Below are positions 17,661 through 27,400 of a stretch of 54,416 bases of DNA, piece after piece (positions within the stretch are counted from its first letter, which is position 1; every line of letters begins with the position of its first letter). A program made the position numbers and the translations under genes. The notes beneath the pieces are model-generated. The model had not been told where the DNA came from. It did not search any database and was given only the letters and a program-made list of their open reading frames with translations. Source of the stretch: Chamaesiphon polymorphus CCALA 037 (GTDB lineage Bacteria > Cyanobacteriota > Cyanobacteriia > Cyanobacteriales > Chamaesiphonaceae); assembly GCF_003003845.1 (NCBI RefSeq), contig NZ_PVWO01000001.1:1-54416 (forward strand), read 5' to 3'.

Positions 17661-20600
17661 ATGCTTGGAAATATCGTTCAATGGGTAATTAACCGTCGGT
17701 GGTTGGTCGTACTAGCAACTATTATCGTCTCATTGTGGACAGTTTATGTGATTCCGCAGATGCCCTTGGATGTGTTGCCAGCCTTTGCACCGCCGCAAGT
17801 AGAAATCCAAGCCGAAGCACCTGGACTCGCCCCAGAGGAAGTAGAATCGCTAGTAACGTTACCGATCGAAAGTGCAATTAATGGTACGCCTGGAGTAACT
17901 GCGGTGCGTTCGTCGAGTGCGGCGGGAATTTCGGCGGTACGGGCGATCTTTAGTTCGTCAACTGATATTTATCAAGCGCGGCAACTGATTACCGAGCGAC
18001 TGCAACAAGTCACAGGTAAGCTACCGCCAGGAGTCGAACCACCCCAAATATCTCCGACCACTTCTCCCGTCGGTTTGGTGGTGCAGTACGCTTTTACCGT
18101 CGCAGATGACGCGAAATCTACGAACCAAAATCCCCTGATGGCAGCGCGGCGGATTGTCGATTGGCAAGTGACAAATCGCCTCTTAGCCGTGCCAGGAGTC
18201 AGTCAAGTTCTAACTTTTGGTGGCGATGAGCGACAGTTTCAAGTATTAGTCGATCCGATTAAATTAGCCGCTTTTAATATTACTTTAGACCAAGTTACCC
18301 AAGCGACGCAAAAAGCAAATGTCAATGCCGCAGGTGGCTTTTTTATTACCCCCGATACCGAGAAATTAATTCGCGGGATTGGTAGGATCGAATCGATCGA
18401 AGATCTCCAAAAATCGACGATCGTAGCTCGCAATGGCACCCCCGTTAGATTGCAAGATGTGGCAGAGGTTAAAATTGGGGCGGCATTAAAACGGGGCGAT
18501 GGCAGTTTTAACGGTAAGCCAGCGATTATCGTGATGGTGAATAAACAGCCCAGCTACGATACGCCGACTGTCAGCCGTGCGGTGGAAAAAGCGATCGCCG
18601 AAATTAAAGTTGGTTTGCCCAAAGATATCAAAGTTACGACCACTTTTCGTCAAGATAGTTATATCGAATCTTCGGTTGATAATGTCCGTTCTTCGTTGAT
18701 TCAAGGCAGTATTATCGCGGCAATTATCCTGATTCCATTTTTGTTGAACTGGCGAATCTTGGCAGTATGTTTATTAGATTTTTTCTTGACATTGCTATTT
18801 GGGATGTTGGTACTGTCATGGTTGGGAGTTGGTTTGAATACCATGACATTAGGCGGCTTGGCGGTAGCAATTGGGACGGCGATCGATGATGCGATCGTTT
18901 ATGGTGAAAATACCTATCGGCGGTTGCGCGAAAATAAAGCAGAAGGCGATCCACTCACCCCGCTAGAAATCATTTTTGAAGGTTCTCAAGAAGTGCGCGA
19001 TTCACTCTTAGGCGCGACGATCATCGGGATTATTGTCTTCTCCCCAATTTTTACATTACCAGGGATTGAAGGAAAGATTTTCACCCCGATGGGGATTGCT
19101 TACTTAGCCGTAGTTGTTGTTTCTAGTTTAGAATCTTTACTCGTTTCTCCGGCTTTATGTGCGATTTTACTACCTGCTACCAAGGTGACACAGCGGGAAC
19201 CCTGGCTAGCGAGATTCTGTAAGGGAATCTACAGCTTGTGCTTAAATTTCTCGATGAAAAATCCCTTATTAATTATGGGGATTGCTACAGTTTTAACTGT
19301 CGCCTCAATTGTAATTATCCCTTCATTTGGCAGAGCATTTTTACCAGAGTTTCAAGAGCAAACGATGGTCAATACTTTGATGTCTTATCCAACTGTTTCG
19401 CTCGAAGGTAGTACCCAAGCGGGTCATGCGGTCGAGGAAGCATTGAAAAATGACAAGCGGTTTGAATTCATCCAAACTCGTGCTGGACGTGCTTCTGGAG
19501 ACGCTGAAGCCGCAGGTGTGAATGTCGCCCACGTCGATATCGAACTGAGTAAAGAAGGGATGCAAAATCGGGAAGCATCGCTCAAAGTCATGCGTCAAGC
19601 ATTCGATCGCATCCCTGGTGCGGCTGCAAATATCGGTGGTTTTTTACAACATCGAATGGATGAAGTTTTATCGGGGGTACGAAGCTCGATCGCAGTGAAA
19701 ATTTTCGGTGCCGATTTAGCAGAATTGCGAAAAGTCGGACAACAAATAGAACAGCAGATGAAAACAGTCGATGGTGTTGTCGATTTACAACTCGAACCGC
19801 AATTACCAGTACCCCAGATTCAAATCAGATTCGATCGCGATGCCGCTAGTCGGTACGGGCATACGGTGGGAGATTTATCAGAGACGATCGAAACTGCTCT
19901 CAATGGGAAGGTTGTTTCTAAAGTGTTAGAAAATCAACAATCCTTCGATTTACTTGTCTGGCTAAAACCTGAAGCACGGCAGAATTTAGAAACCATTGGC
20001 AATCTTTTAATCGACACTCCCGACAAGCAAAAAATTCCGTTAGGGAGTATTGCCAAAATTACTGAAGGGACAGGCCCAAATACGATCAATCGGGAAAATG
20101 TATCGCGTTTAATTGTCGTTTCTGCTAATGCCAAAGGGCGCGATATCCGCTCGATCGTCACGGAAATTGAAGCTAAAGTTAAGAGCAGCGTCCAATTGCC
20201 AACGGGATATTTTATTCAATACGCAGGTCAATTTGAAGCTGAAGAACGCGCTACCCAAAACATTCTAGTTTTCAGTGCAATCGCTTTTGTGGCAATTACC
20301 GTTCTGATGTATCTTTCCGTTAAGTCTATCCCATCAACACTAATGATTATGATTAACTTGCCAATTGCTTTAGTCGGTGGAGTCATTGCAGTGGCTCTGA
20401 CGGGTGGTGTAATTTCAATCGCGTCTTTAGTAGGATTTGTATCCTTATTTGGGGTGGCAACTCGAAACGGTTTATTACTAGTAGATAACTACAATAGTAA
20501 ATATGCTGAAGGAATGCCCATGAAGGACATCATTGTCAAAGGTTCGATGGAGCGACTAAATGCGATCTTGATGACGGCGTTAACTTCGGGATTGGGGTTA

Positions 20601-20795
20601 GCACCGATGGTGTTTCAAGGCGGATCGGGACAGGAATTATTACAGCCGTTATCGATCGTGGTCTTTGGTGGTTTGTTTACTTCTACGGCGATTACGTTAT
20701 TGGTATTACCCGCTCTATATGCCAAATTTGGCAAACATTTATTTCCGAAAAAAGAAGAAGAACTCAAACCAGAACAATTTTTCATGCACATGTAG
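17661..20795 (+). CDS. Heavy-metal efflux RND permease (CusA/CzcA family)
   Basis: A 1044-aa trimeric proton-driven pump of the HME-RND family, exporting metal ions from periplasm or cytoplasm. It has the usual plan: TM1, a large periplasmic domain (PLDVLPAFAPPQVEIQAEAP), TM2-6, TM7, a second periplasmic domain and TM8-12. The TM4 proton-relay segment reads AIGTAIDDAIVYGEN, with Asp409 and Glu416 in the positions of CzcA Asp408 and Glu415; the first Asp of the CzcA DFG motif is Ala, as in CusA. That leans toward a Cu/Ag-type pump, but substrate cannot be fixed. Adaptor upstream; no outer-membrane TolC-type gene in the cluster. Confidence 0.92.
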   Translation: MLGNIVQWVINRRWLVVLATIIVSLWTVYVIPQMPLDVLPAFAPPQVEIQAEAPGLAPEEVESLVTLPIESAINGTPGVTAVRSSSAAGISAVRAIFSSSTDIYQARQLITERLQQVTGKLPPGVEPPQISPTTSPVGLVVQYAFTVADDAKSTNQNPLMAARRIVDWQVTNRLLAVPGVSQVLTFGGDERQFQVLVDPIKLAAFNITLDQVTQATQKANVNAAGGFFITPDTEKLIRGIGRIESIEDLQKSTIVARNGTPVRLQDVAEVKIGAALKRGDGSFNGKPAIIVMVNKQPSYDTPTVSRAVEKAIAEIKVGLPKDIKVTTTFRQDSYIESSVDNVRSSLIQGSIIAAIILIPFLLNWRILAVCLLDFFLTLLFGMLVLSWLGVGLNTMTLGGLAVAIGTAIDDAIVYGENTYRRLRENKAEGDPLTPLEIIFEGSQEVRDSLLGATIIGIIVFSPIFTLPGIEGKIFTPMGIAYLAVVVVSSLESLLVSPALCAILLPATKVTQREPWLARFCKGIYSLCLNFSMKNPLLIMGIATVLTVASIVIIPSFGRAFLPEFQEQTMVNTLMSYPTVSLEGSTQAGHAVEEALKNDKRFEFIQTRAGRASGDAEAAGVNVAHVDIELSKEGMQNREASLKVMRQAFDRIPGAAANIGGFLQHRMDEVLSGVRSSIAVKIFGADLAELRKVGQQIEQQMKTVDGVVDLQLEPQLPVPQIQIRFDRDAASRYGHTVGDLSETIETALNGKVVSKVLENQQSFDLLVWLKPEARQNLETIGNLLIDTPDKQKIPLGSIAKITEGTGPNTINRENVSRLIVVSANAKGRDIRSIVTEIEAKVKSSVQLPTGYFIQYAGQFEAEERATQNILVFSAIAFVAITVLMYLSVKSIPSTLMIMINLPIALVGGVIAVALTGGVISIASLVGFVSLFGVATRNGLLLVDNYNSKYAEGMPMKDIIVKGSMERLNAILMTALTSGLGLAPMVFQGGSGQELLQPLSIVVFGGLFTSTAITLLVLPALYAKFGKHLFPKKEEELKPEQFFMHM

Positions 20796-20893
20796 CAATA
20801 TCAATATGAATCAATTACCTACGCTTAAAACCCATTTGACTGACTATTCTAAGATCTAAAAAAACTAAGTTTCCCGCATTGTGCTGATTTTCT

Positions 20894-23800
20894 ATGAATC
20901 TAGATACTGTAGTTAGAGAGAAAGTGTGGAAAAGTCTCAAATCCACAGATCCAAGTTTTATTGAAGAAGTTCGGCAATGTATCAACAAAATTGAAAAAAG
21001 ACAATTTGACGTTGGTTTGAGAGTAAAAAAGCTCAAAGGTACGAGCAAAATTGTCTGGGAAGCCAGAATAAATCGAGATAGCCGCTTGCTGTTTACCTAT
21101 AGACAGTCCAACCATCACAACGGTCAAACTCAGAAATTCATCGCCATCGAAGCAGTGTGTAGAGAGCATGATGAAGTCAACCATCATGCCCAGATTATCG
21201 ATCGGAATTGGTGGGAAGCAGAAGAAGTTAGAGTATTAGGGAACTTAGACCAAAAATTTCAGGAATTGAGTAGTGAAGACCAGGCGGAAATCCACTTATG
21301 GCAAGCAGCAGAAATAGAGATTCAAGCAGAATCGACAGATGAGCTGCTAGATAATACCAAGTGGTTAATTCTCGAACCAGAAATTATTGAATCAGAGCAA
21401 GCATGGCAAATGGCGATCTCCAGTGCAGCAGATTTACGGCTGCGACTGACTCCAGATGAAAGTAAAGCGATCGATACCTATGGTAATGTGCTGCTGTCTG
21501 GTAGTGCGGGGACTGGCAAAACCACAGTTGGATTGTATCGACTGGCTCGAACTCTGCAAATGAATCCAACTGCTAGGTGTCTTTATGTCGGTTACAATCC
21601 AATATTAGTGAAGGAGTCAAAAGAACAATTTAAGCAGCTATGGGGGGAGACGTTTGAAGGTCTGCCACTCAAACCAGAATTCTTGACGATTAGAGATTTG
21701 TGTCTAACAATCACGAAAGATCTTGGTGAAGAATTCAAGCATCATCTTGTCGGCTATCAATATTTTTACCAGCGTTATATCAAAAAGCCAGAAAGTAAGC
21801 AATATCCACCAGCTTTAGTGTGGGATGAAATCAGAAGTATTATCAAAGGGGCGAACTTAAAAGCGCAATCTGAATGTTATTTATTAAGTCAAAAAGAATA
21901 TGAAAATTTAGGGAAAAAAAGGTCTGGAGCGATTCGTGCTGGAGAACGTCATAAAATTTATAAATTAGCACAATGGTATCAAAACCGGATAGATTGCGAA
22001 CAATTAGCTGATGAAATCGATCTCACAAGAACAGCTTTACGGCTGATTAAAACTGTTCGATACCAACCTTATACATTAATTGTCTGTGATGAGATTCAAG
22101 ACTTAACCGAGATTCAGATCGAGCTATTAATTAGATTACTAGCCCAAAATGGACAAATTTTGGGTGCTGGAGATCTGAATCAAATGATTAGTCCGAGTGG
22201 CTTTCGATGGGAAGATTTAACAACCAGACTATATCAACAGAATCGTCAATGGACTGAAAAAAGATTAGATTTTAACTTTCGTAGTACTGGTAAATTAGGA
22301 GCTTTGGCTGTCGAGCTGCTGAATCTAAAATTCAAACTACTCTCTGAATCACAATTCCAGTCAGAAGCTCCAATTAGCACCAGTGGAGAACTAGCTCGGT
22401 TAGTAGCAGCTTCCAGAAATGACCTCAAGCAAATTGAGCTAGGATCGGGGGATGCTATTTTAGTAAGAACCGAAGAACAAAAAGCCGAACTTCTTACAGA
22501 TTTAACAACTAAATTAATTTTTACAATTGAAGAATCTAAAGGTTTAGAATTTGATACTGTTTACTTAGTTAATTTTTTTGAATATACTAACAGCTTAGAG
22601 TCTACGATCGCCAGTTCAACTAAACATTTAATAGATCGACAAAAGCCACAATTGCGGTTGGAATTCAATCTTCTATATGTAGCTATTACCCGCGCTCGTC
22701 ATATTCTCAACATTTGTGAACCAAAAATATCAGATCTGTGGAAACGTACTGAATTAGCAGAGAGTTTAATATCGATGAGTATCGCTGAAGCTTTTAGTCC
22801 AGCTCAATCGATCGCCCCTCAAGATTGGTATTTGAAAGCTATCTACTATCGAGATGCCAGACTATTACCGCAGGCATTAGAATGTGCCACTAAATCTGGA
22901 GATGAAACTCTCAAACAAGAAATTGAAGTAGAGTTTTTACTGCTCGATCGCAAATATTATGAAGCAGTTCAGTTATTGCTAGAGATCGGAAAATATTCAG
23001 AAGCGGCCGAAATTTTGGAAAATTTAGCCGATTGGCAAGAAGCAGCACAAGTTTGGGGTCGGGCTGGAAATAGAGTAAGATCTTTAGAGTGTGAAGTAAA
23101 AAGTCTAAAAGATAAAAATCAGCTAGAATCTGCGGCTGATAAACTGATTGAGATTGAAAGATATGGAGAGGCAGCCGAGCTACTAGAAGCTGCGGAATGC
23201 TGGGATAAAGCCGTAGAAATATGGGGTAAACTAGGTGATGAAGATGGTCGAAATCGATGTTTATTGCGATCGTCGATAAATAATTGTGTTTCTATTGAGG
23301 ATCGATCGGGTGAGAATATCGAAGCTTTTAATGACTACGATTGCGATCGCGCAATCGAGATCGATCCTCAAGATGCTAAAGCTTACTTCGATCGGGGCAT
23401 AGAAAAGTATCGCTTAGGGCAGAATGCAGCCGCAATTGATGAATACAGTCGTGCTATTATCATCGATCCTCAGTATGTTGATGTCTATGTTGGGCGGGGT
23501 GCTGCCAAGTATAACTTAGGGCAGTATCCAGAGGCAATTGATGACTACAATCGCGCCATTGCTCTTAATCCCCAAGCAGTTGAAGCTTATGTTGGTCGAG
23601 GTACTGCCAAGTATAACTTAGGACAGCATCAAGCAGCGATTGATGATTACAATTTTGCCATTACTTTTAATCCTCAAGCTATTCTGGCTTACTATAATCG
23701 GGGTTTTGCTCAACACAGCTTAGGACAGTATCAAGCAGCTATTGATGATTACAATTGCGTCATCATGATTAATCCTCAAGATATTGATGCTTATTTTCGT

Positions 23801-24256
23801 CGGGGTGCTGCTAAAAATAGTTTAGGACAGCATCAATCAGCTATTGATGACTACAACTTCGTCATTATGATTAATCCTAAAGCTGCTGAAGCTTATGTTG
23901 GTCGAGGTACGGCAAAGCATAACTTAGGACAGCATCAATCAGCTATTGATGATTACAATTTTGCCATTAATCTTGATTATCAATCTACTGATGCGTACAA
24001 TAATCGCGGTCTTGCCAAATATAGTTTAGGACAGGATCGAGAGGCGATCGATGACTACAATTTCGCCATTACTCTTAATCCTCAATATGCGGTTGCTTAC
24101 TATAATCGCGGTCTTAGTAAGTTTAAGTTAGGGCAAAATCAAGCAGCTATTCCGGATTTTATTAAAGCTACGGAATTATTCGATCGGGAAAATCAAAAGA
24201 TCGAATATCAAAGGGCAATAGATATTATTAATTTTTTGAATACTCGATCGCTTTAA
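20894..24256 (+). CDS. RelE-like / UvrD-Rep helicase / TPR fusion protein
   Basis: A 1120-aa multidomain protein. Residues 1-90 resemble a RelE/ParE-type toxin fold (FDVGLRVKKLKGTSKIVWEA followed by RLLFTYR). An SF1 helicase follows at about 180-640: Walker A GSAGTGKT (203-210), DEIQD (399-403), FNFRST, the VEESKGLEFD-like motif FTIEESKGLEFDTVYLV and LLYVAITRAR (593-602). An alpha-solenoid (AAEILENLADWQEAAQVWG) leads to eight 34-residue TPR units (830-1101). SF1 motifs are complete, so ATPase activity is likely. The toxin-like domain may bind ribosomes or DNA. It is in the middle of the metal island without a metal link; a conflict or RNA-surveillance role is possible. Confidence 0.8.
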   Translation: MNLDTVVREKVWKSLKSTDPSFIEEVRQCINKIEKRQFDVGLRVKKLKGTSKIVWEARINRDSRLLFTYRQSNHHNGQTQKFIAIEAVCREHDEVNHHAQIIDRNWWEAEEVRVLGNLDQKFQELSSEDQAEIHLWQAAEIEIQAESTDELLDNTKWLILEPEIIESEQAWQMAISSAADLRLRLTPDESKAIDTYGNVLLSGSAGTGKTTVGLYRLARTLQMNPTARCLYVGYNPILVKESKEQFKQLWGETFEGLPLKPEFLTIRDLCLTITKDLGEEFKHHLVGYQYFYQRYIKKPESKQYPPALVWDEIRSIIKGANLKAQSECYLLSQKEYENLGKKRSGAIRAGERHKIYKLAQWYQNRIDCEQLADEIDLTRTALRLIKTVRYQPYTLIVCDEIQDLTEIQIELLIRLLAQNGQILGAGDLNQMISPSGFRWEDLTTRLYQQNRQWTEKRLDFNFRSTGKLGALAVELLNLKFKLLSESQFQSEAPISTSGELARLVAASRNDLKQIELGSGDAILVRTEEQKAELLTDLTTKLIFTIEESKGLEFDTVYLVNFFEYTNSLESTIASSTKHLIDRQKPQLRLEFNLLYVAITRARHILNICEPKISDLWKRTELAESLISMSIAEAFSPAQSIAPQDWYLKAIYYRDARLLPQALECATKSGDETLKQEIEVEFLLLDRKYYEAVQLLLEIGKYSEAAEILENLADWQEAAQVWGRAGNRVRSLECEVKSLKDKNQLESAADKLIEIERYGEAAELLEAAECWDKAVEIWGKLGDEDGRNRCLLRSSINNCVSIEDRSGENIEAFNDYDCDRAIEIDPQDAKAYFDRGIEKYRLGQNAAAIDEYSRAIIIDPQYVDVYVGRGAAKYNLGQYPEAIDDYNRAIALNPQAVEAYVGRGTAKYNLGQHQAAIDDYNFAITFNPQAILAYYNRGFAQHSLGQYQAAIDDYNCVIMINPQDIDAYFRRGAAKNSLGQHQSAIDDYNFVIMINPKAAEAYVGRGTAKHNLGQHQSAIDDYNFAINLDYQSTDAYNNRGLAKYSLGQDREAIDDYNFAITLNPQYAVAYYNRGLSKFKLGQNQAAIPDFIKATELFDRENQKIEYQRAIDIINFLNTRSL
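23381..24196 (+). repeat. Eight tandem 102-bp TPR-coding repeats
   Basis: The last quarter of the helicase fusion gene consists of eight 34-codon units. Each starts with AY[FVYN].RG and contains LGQ...AAIDDYN..I.[LI]NPQ. The DNA copies are close enough (recurrent TTAGGACAGCATCAAGCAGC-like blocks) to allow recombination, so unit number may vary between strains. Confidence 0.85.
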
Positions 24257-24348
24257 TCGATATGAATACTCTTGCTGGACGATCGAATATTTGATCGAGG
24301 AAGATAAAAGCTGTCTAATGATAGTAGTAAGAACGAGAATCATTATAT

Positions 24349-24377
24349 ATATGAACATGTTTTCAGATGTTCTGATT
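24349..24377 (+). promoter_or_regulatory. SmtB/ZiaR-type operator before the P-type ATPase
   Basis: The sequence contains ATGAACATGTTTTCAGATGT followed by TCTGATT. It matches the 12-2-12 operators of ArsR/SmtB zinc sensors (ATGAACA...TTCAGAT.TTC). An inverted pair TGAACAT/ATGTTC lies inside. A possible -10, TACAAT, is at 24384-24389, which puts the operator over the -35 region. A Zn-loaded sensor would leave the site and allow transcription. No SmtB/ArsR gene is seen in this window, so the regulator must act in trans. Confidence 0.6.
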
Positions 24378-24432
24378 TGACGTTACAATTTAAGGTATTA
24401 GTTTAGCACTCCCGCACATACAGACATAACTT

Positions 24433-26601
24433 ATGACTCAAGTACCCGCACTCAAAACCCAACGGCTGCAAGTTGGTGGCATGGACTGCACGAGTTGTGC
24501 AGTGAAGATAGAAGGCAGTCTAGAACAGCTAGCAGGGGTAGCTGAGATATCTGTAGTGGTGGCAACTGGGCGGCTAATTGTCACTTACGATCCAGCACGA
24601 GTAAGTGAGGCAGATATTAAAGAGCGAGTAATAGCTTTGGGATATACGATCGTCGAAGAAAAGTCACTAGCTAACGACCATAGCGGTCACGACCATAATA
24701 GCAGTCATGAAGAAGATGACGGGCACAATCATGGTGGGGGAGAGTTTAATTTAAAGCGTGAAGGTTTATTAGTTGGAGTCGTAATGACGCTGTTTGTAAT
24801 AGGTTCTATCTTTGAGAAACAATTAAACGCAACACCATCATCAATTGGCACGTACTTAGTATTCATTCCAGCTTATTTATTGAGTGGCTGGACAGTATTA
24901 ACTACAGCCGGACGAAATATTTTACGCGGACAAGTATTTGACGAAAACTTCTTGATGACGATCGCCACAGTCGGCGCGATCGCCATTAAACAGCTACCCG
25001 AAGCTGTGGGCGTAATGTTATTTTTCAAAGTCGGTGAATTATTTCAGGAACTAGCCGTCAGTCGCTCGCGGCGATCGATTTCAGCCCTGCTAGAAATTCG
25101 TCCCGATGCCGCCAATCTCAAAACAGCAAATGGGATTGAAGTCGTTTCACCAGAACGAATACAAGTAGGTGATACAATTATCGTCAAGCCAGGTGAAAAG
25201 GTACCTCTTGATGGTGAAATCGTCGATGGTAATTCTCAAGTCGATACATCAGCATTAACGGGCGAATCTGTGCCGCGCACGGTAAATGTAGGTGAAACGG
25301 TATTAGCCGGAACTATCAATCAAACTGGGGTGTTAACTGTCACCGTCACCAAATTATTTGGGGAATCATCAATTTCAAGAATTCTGGATTTGGTAGAAAA
25401 TGCGAGTGCCAAGAAAGCCGAAACCGAGAAATTTATTACTAAGTTCGCCCGTCGGTATACACCGATCGTGGTAATTTTATCGCTATTAATTGCCTTAATT
25501 CCACCGCTGGTAATTCCAGGTGCCACCCGTGCTGAATGGGTGTATCGCGCTTTGGTGCTGTTAGTAATTTCTTGTCCTTGTGGATTGGTAATTAGTATTC
25601 CGCTCGGCTATTTTGGTGGGATTGGTGGAGCGGCTAAACGGGGAATTTTGGTGAAGGGAGCGACTTTTTTAGATACTTTAGCTGGAGTTAAAGCGATCGC
25701 ATTTGATAAGACGGGAACACTGACTCAGGGCGTATTTAAAGTTACTGAAATTGTCCCGCACAATGGCTTTAAACAAGATGAATTGTTACGCATTGCAGCC
25801 GAGGCGGAAGCAAATTCCAATCATCCGATCGCTAAATCAATTCGCACAGCTTACAATCGACCCATTAATGAATCTAGCATTTCAAATTACACCGAAATTG
25901 CCGCTCACGGGATTGAGGCGACAATTGAAGGAAAGCTAGTATTAGCAGGTAACGATCGATTGATGCACCGCAAAAATATCGCTCATGATACCTGTGATGT
26001 CGAGGGTACTGTCGTGCATCTGGCAATCGATCGAGTCTATGCTGGATACATTATTATTGCCGATGAGATCAAAGAAGATGCGGTTCAGGCAATTCGCGAT
26101 CTCAAAGCCGCAGGTGTCGAGCGGGTGATGATGTTGACGGGGGACTCACAAGCTGTAGCAGCACGGATAGCGAAGACTTTGGGTGTCGATACTTTTGCGG
26201 CTGAGTTATTGCCAGAAGATAAGGTAGCGGCGATCGAAAAACTGCTCGGAGAATTTCACAAAAAAGGTAAAGTTGCCTTTGTTGGGGATGGAATTAATGA
26301 CGCGCCTGTAATTGCCAGAGCCGATGTCGGGATTGCAATGGGGGGATTGGGTTCGGATGCGGCGATCGAAACTGCGGATATAGTGTTGATGACAGATGCT
26401 CCTTCAAAGGTGGCGGAAGCAATTCAGGTGGGCAAGAAGACTCATGCGATCGTCTTGCAGAATATTATATTTGCTTTAACTATTAAAGTGATTTTTATCG
26501 GATTGGGGTTACTGGGATTAGCAACAATGTGGGAAGCTGTTTTTGCTGATGTTGGCGTGGCATTAGCCGCGATTTTTAATGCAACTAGAGTTTTGAAATA
26601 A
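24433..26601 (+). CDS. Zn/Cd/Co-type P1B ATPase (ZntA/ZiaA/CadA family)
   Basis: A 722-aa metal exporter of the inner membrane. It has an HMA domain with Cys19-x2-Cys22 (GGMDCTSC), a His-rich spacer (HSGHDHNSSHEEDDGHNHGG), eight membrane helices, the CPC metal site (Cys381, Cys383), phosphorylated Asp425 in DKTGTLTQG, the HP locus SNHPIAKS and GDGINDAP from residue 618. The last helix, with FADVGVALAAIFNATRVL, carries the Asp typical of P1B-2 (Zn/Cd/Pb) pumps, rather than the Asn/Met/Ser signatures of Cu pumps. Zn or Cd export is therefore likely. The SmtB-like operator upstream supports zinc control. Confidence 0.94.
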   Translation: MTQVPALKTQRLQVGGMDCTSCAVKIEGSLEQLAGVAEISVVVATGRLIVTYDPARVSEADIKERVIALGYTIVEEKSLANDHSGHDHNSSHEEDDGHNHGGGEFNLKREGLLVGVVMTLFVIGSIFEKQLNATPSSIGTYLVFIPAYLLSGWTVLTTAGRNILRGQVFDENFLMTIATVGAIAIKQLPEAVGVMLFFKVGELFQELAVSRSRRSISALLEIRPDAANLKTANGIEVVSPERIQVGDTIIVKPGEKVPLDGEIVDGNSQVDTSALTGESVPRTVNVGETVLAGTINQTGVLTVTVTKLFGESSISRILDLVENASAKKAETEKFITKFARRYTPIVVILSLLIALIPPLVIPGATRAEWVYRALVLLVISCPCGLVISIPLGYFGGIGGAAKRGILVKGATFLDTLAGVKAIAFDKTGTLTQGVFKVTEIVPHNGFKQDELLRIAAEAEANSNHPIAKSIRTAYNRPINESSISNYTEIAAHGIEATIEGKLVLAGNDRLMHRKNIAHDTCDVEGTVVHLAIDRVYAGYIIIADEIKEDAVQAIRDLKAAGVERVMMLTGDSQAVAARIAKTLGVDTFAAELLPEDKVAAIEKLLGEFHKKGKVAFVGDGINDAPVIARADVGIAMGGLGSDAAIETADIVLMTDAPSKVAEAIQVGKKTHAIVLQNIIFALTIKVIFIGLGLLGLATMWEAVFADVGVALAAIFNATRVLK

Positions 26602-26614
26602 TCATCTAAGTAGT

Positions 26615-26701
26615 TAGACATAATTAATTGTACGAATTTTTGCTCGAACATCTTCCAAGCAAAGGGCTTGAAAATTATGAGTGTGCAATTAATTCTGTCT
26701 A
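26615..26701. repeat. Palindromic element after the P-type ATPase
   Basis: Arms TAGACATAATTAATTGTAC (from 26615) and its near complement ending TTAATTCTGTCTA (26701) enclose a further AATTTT/AAAATT pair. The whole 87-base unit can fold into one long hairpin. It lies between convergent genes and may serve as terminator or be a miniature palindromic repeat. No target duplication is obvious. Confidence 0.5.
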
Positions 26702-26725
26702 GGTACTTATCCGTTATTTATAGAT

Positions 26726-27103
26726 CTATTGGCGCATTGATTTTAATTGGAGATCGACATATCCAAGATAACTACGATCGGCGATTGCTTGTGGTGGTAA
26801 TTGTTTAGACTCAATTGCGGCTTTAACTAAATCTTTAGCCGTAATTTTTCCAGTTCGGGCACCATCAATAAATGAGCCAAATCCAGGAATAGAATGCGAT
26901 CGATATTTACCTTGATAAGCACTATGAACCAATTCAAAAGGAGTTACATATCCTGTATAGGGGCGATCGCTCGCTAGCACTAATGGTTTAGTAGATACTT
27001 CTGGTTTTGTAATTACTTCAGTTTTACCTCTTGCTTCTACAGATGTGTTTGCAGTTAATGAAATCAAAACAACTGTTAGACCGATCGACAAATAACGTTT
27101 CAT
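26726..27103 (-). CDS. Small exported protein of unknown function
   Basis: A 125-aa protein with a signal peptide (MKRYLSIGLTVVLISLTANT, cleavage after VEA). The mature part contains SIPGFGSFIDGARTGKITAK followed by DLVKAAIESKQLPPQ and a DRSYLGYVDLQL end. I do not recognise a named family, though the pattern looks conserved. No Cys or His clusters. Four TGAAA repeats in exact 11-base phase lie about 60-100 bases upstream of its start, so it is probably controlled by the response regulator of this island. Function unknown; periplasmic and induced together with metal genes is the reasonable guess. Confidence 0.7.
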   Translation of the reverse strand: MKRYLSIGLTVVLISLTANTSVEARGKTEVITKPEVSTKPLVLASDRPYTGYVTPFELVHSAYQGKYRSHSIPGFGSFIDGARTGKITAKDLVKAAIESKQLPPQAIADRSYLGYVDLQLKSMRQ

Positions 27104-27164
27104 AAAAATATACCTTTTACAATGGATCGAACAACCTCTTTATTTACAAGTTAACAATATGAAG

Positions 27165-27202
27165 TGAAATTTTAATGAAAATATGATGAAATTAAGGTGA
27201 AA
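27165..27202 (-). promoter_or_regulatory. Four in-phase OmpR-type boxes
   Basis: TGAAA occurs at 27165, 27176, 27187 and 27198, exactly 11 bases apart (TTTCA on the minus strand). Tandem sites in helical phase are typical of OmpR-family regulators. They lie upstream of the gene that starts at 27103 and share TTTCATTAAAATTTCAC with the sites at 14604 and 29205. Confidence 0.6.
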
Positions 27203-27400
27203 TTTTAATTTAATTTTAATTGGGATGATTTTTAGCTTCCGAAGTGGATTATAGCCAGATTTATAATGTCTTGTTCGCAGATCTTAGCCCATTCCTGCCT
27301 TAAGGCTTATGGAGCGATTAACTAGCTGAGTAAACTGGTGTGTAAACTTTAGCAATAATATGTTGATAATTTTAGCGACTATGATATTATGCTGAGAGTA

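Noticed and set aside
23381-24196. Regular repeats that could suggest a CRISPR array
   Set aside because: Period is 102 bp with coding TPR units and no constant repeat/variable spacer pattern. No cas genes.
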